From: Collinsella sp. AF20-14LB
Lineage (GTDB): Bacteria; Actinomycetota; Coriobacteriia; Coriobacteriales; Coriobacteriaceae
Reading direction: 5' to 3'
Assembly: GCF_003459505.1 (NCBI RefSeq)
Contig: NZ_QRWD01000028.1
Coordinates: 1 to 13,722, forward strand
Length of the DNA stretch: 13,722 nt
Below are positions 13,393 through 13,722 of this stretch, one piece after another. The notes below the pieces were generated by a model, which saw nothing but the letters and a program-made list of their open reading frames with translations, had not been told where the DNA came from and made no database searches. The position numbers were made by a program, and so were the translations under genes. The number at the start of each line of letters is the position of its first letter. The stretch's first letter is position 1.

Positions 13393-13722
13393 ACGTTTTC
13401 TCCTCTTGATTAAGCGCAACGTTATGCGCATGTCTATGGTGATTATAGTGCTAAATGGCCAAAATACTAAGGCGAGGGCTCGAATCGCAAGCCCTTCCCG
13501 GTAGTGCTCGTGGGATGAGCGTCTCCTTTGCATCGCGGGTCGATAAGCCGAGTATCGCCCACGCGCGGGACGGGCAGAAGCGGGCGCGCCAAACCCGACA
13601 CTTCTTTTCGCGCCCACGGACTGCCGCCGCTCCGTCCCTGACACTTCCTGATACCGGCCGAAACGTGCCGGTAGCGTGCAGAGATGTGGTGTAAGAGGCG
13701 GGGCATGCCCCGCCTCCGCCCT
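13393..13722. other. 330-base segment without a gene; palindromes at its right end
   Basis: Apart from the PTS leader and promoter I see no convincing gene. Open frames on both strands lack ribosome binding sites and recognisable domains. A 7-base-pair hairpin (taccggc / gccggta, 13652-13673) is followed by gcagagatgtggtgtaagag, which matches the inverted segment near 25-44. After it comes a perfect 22-base palindrome (13695-13716, gaggcggggc and complement) that could be a bidirectional terminator or repeat boundary, cut close to the window edge. Confidence 0.5.
13442..13470 (-). promoter_or_regulatory. Promoter of the PTS IIA gene
   Basis: On the minus strand TATAAT (13442-13447) is a perfect -10 hexamer, 49 bases upstream of the ATG. 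TTAGTA lies 17 bases further upstream as a weak -35. A strong promoter fits a highly expressed PTS component. No catabolite operator was recognised. Confidence 0.6.

Noticed and set aside
13470..13500. A tRNA T-arm-like sequence (gggctcgaatcgcaagccc)
   Set aside because: The loop has the wrong length for a T-loop and no acceptor, D or anticodon arms can be drawn around it.
1..13722. CRISPR arrays, rRNA or tRNA genes, phage genes or replication origins
   Set aside because: No regularly spaced repeats, conserved RNA cores, phage structural genes or iteron/DnaA-box clusters were seen on either strand.

Overview
The window is high-GC bacterial DNA. It carries a NikR nickel regulator, a [NiFe]-hydrogenase maturation set (hypF, hypC, hypD, hypE), a stand-alone PTS IIA(Glc)-type protein, a GHKL-type kinase remnant and IS3-family elements. 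This mix fits a gut anaerobe of the Coriobacteriia, such as Collinsella or a relative. That assignment is inference from gene content and style, not from a marker gene.

Layout. Positions 1-318 hold no gene but contain a strong minus-strand terminator. Positions about 320-712 are the decayed start of one IS3-family element, with an internal stop and a G-run frameshift. A second, better preserved IS3-family element (orfA/orfB on the minus strand, 713-2021) cuts it off. The far end of that element supplies the stop codon of a two-domain membrane protein gene (minus, to about 3123). A plus-strand GHKL histidine-kinase remnant follows (3311-3838). Next come a convergent gene for an unrecognised protein that may be a degenerate uracil-DNA-glycosylase fold (minus, 3857-4432), and trxA (plus, 4569-4889) with a terminator downstream.

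The central block, 5110-11012, is about nickel and hydrogenase. It starts with an 82-residue His-rich helical protein whose first residues, Met-His-Asp, resemble the nickel-binding N-terminus of HypA. NikR follows one base later and has an unusual His/Cys-rich N-terminal tail. A highly structured 80-base spacer comes next, then hypF, hypC, hypD and hypE. HypF makes the thiocarbamate on the C-terminal Cys of HypE (the PRIC end is present), HypE dehydrates it to cyanide, and HypC-HypD carries the Fe(CN)2CO unit to the hydrogenase large subunit. No hypA, hypB or hydrogenase structural gene is in the window.

Downstream are a Gph-like HAD phosphatase (11118-11786), a cluster of nested inverted repeats (11904-12043), a minus-strand lipoprotein (12063-12620) and a minus-strand PTS IIA protein (12856-13392) with clear promoter and terminator. 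The last 330 bases hold no convincing gene but carry palindromes and a motif that also appears, inverted, at the very start of the window.
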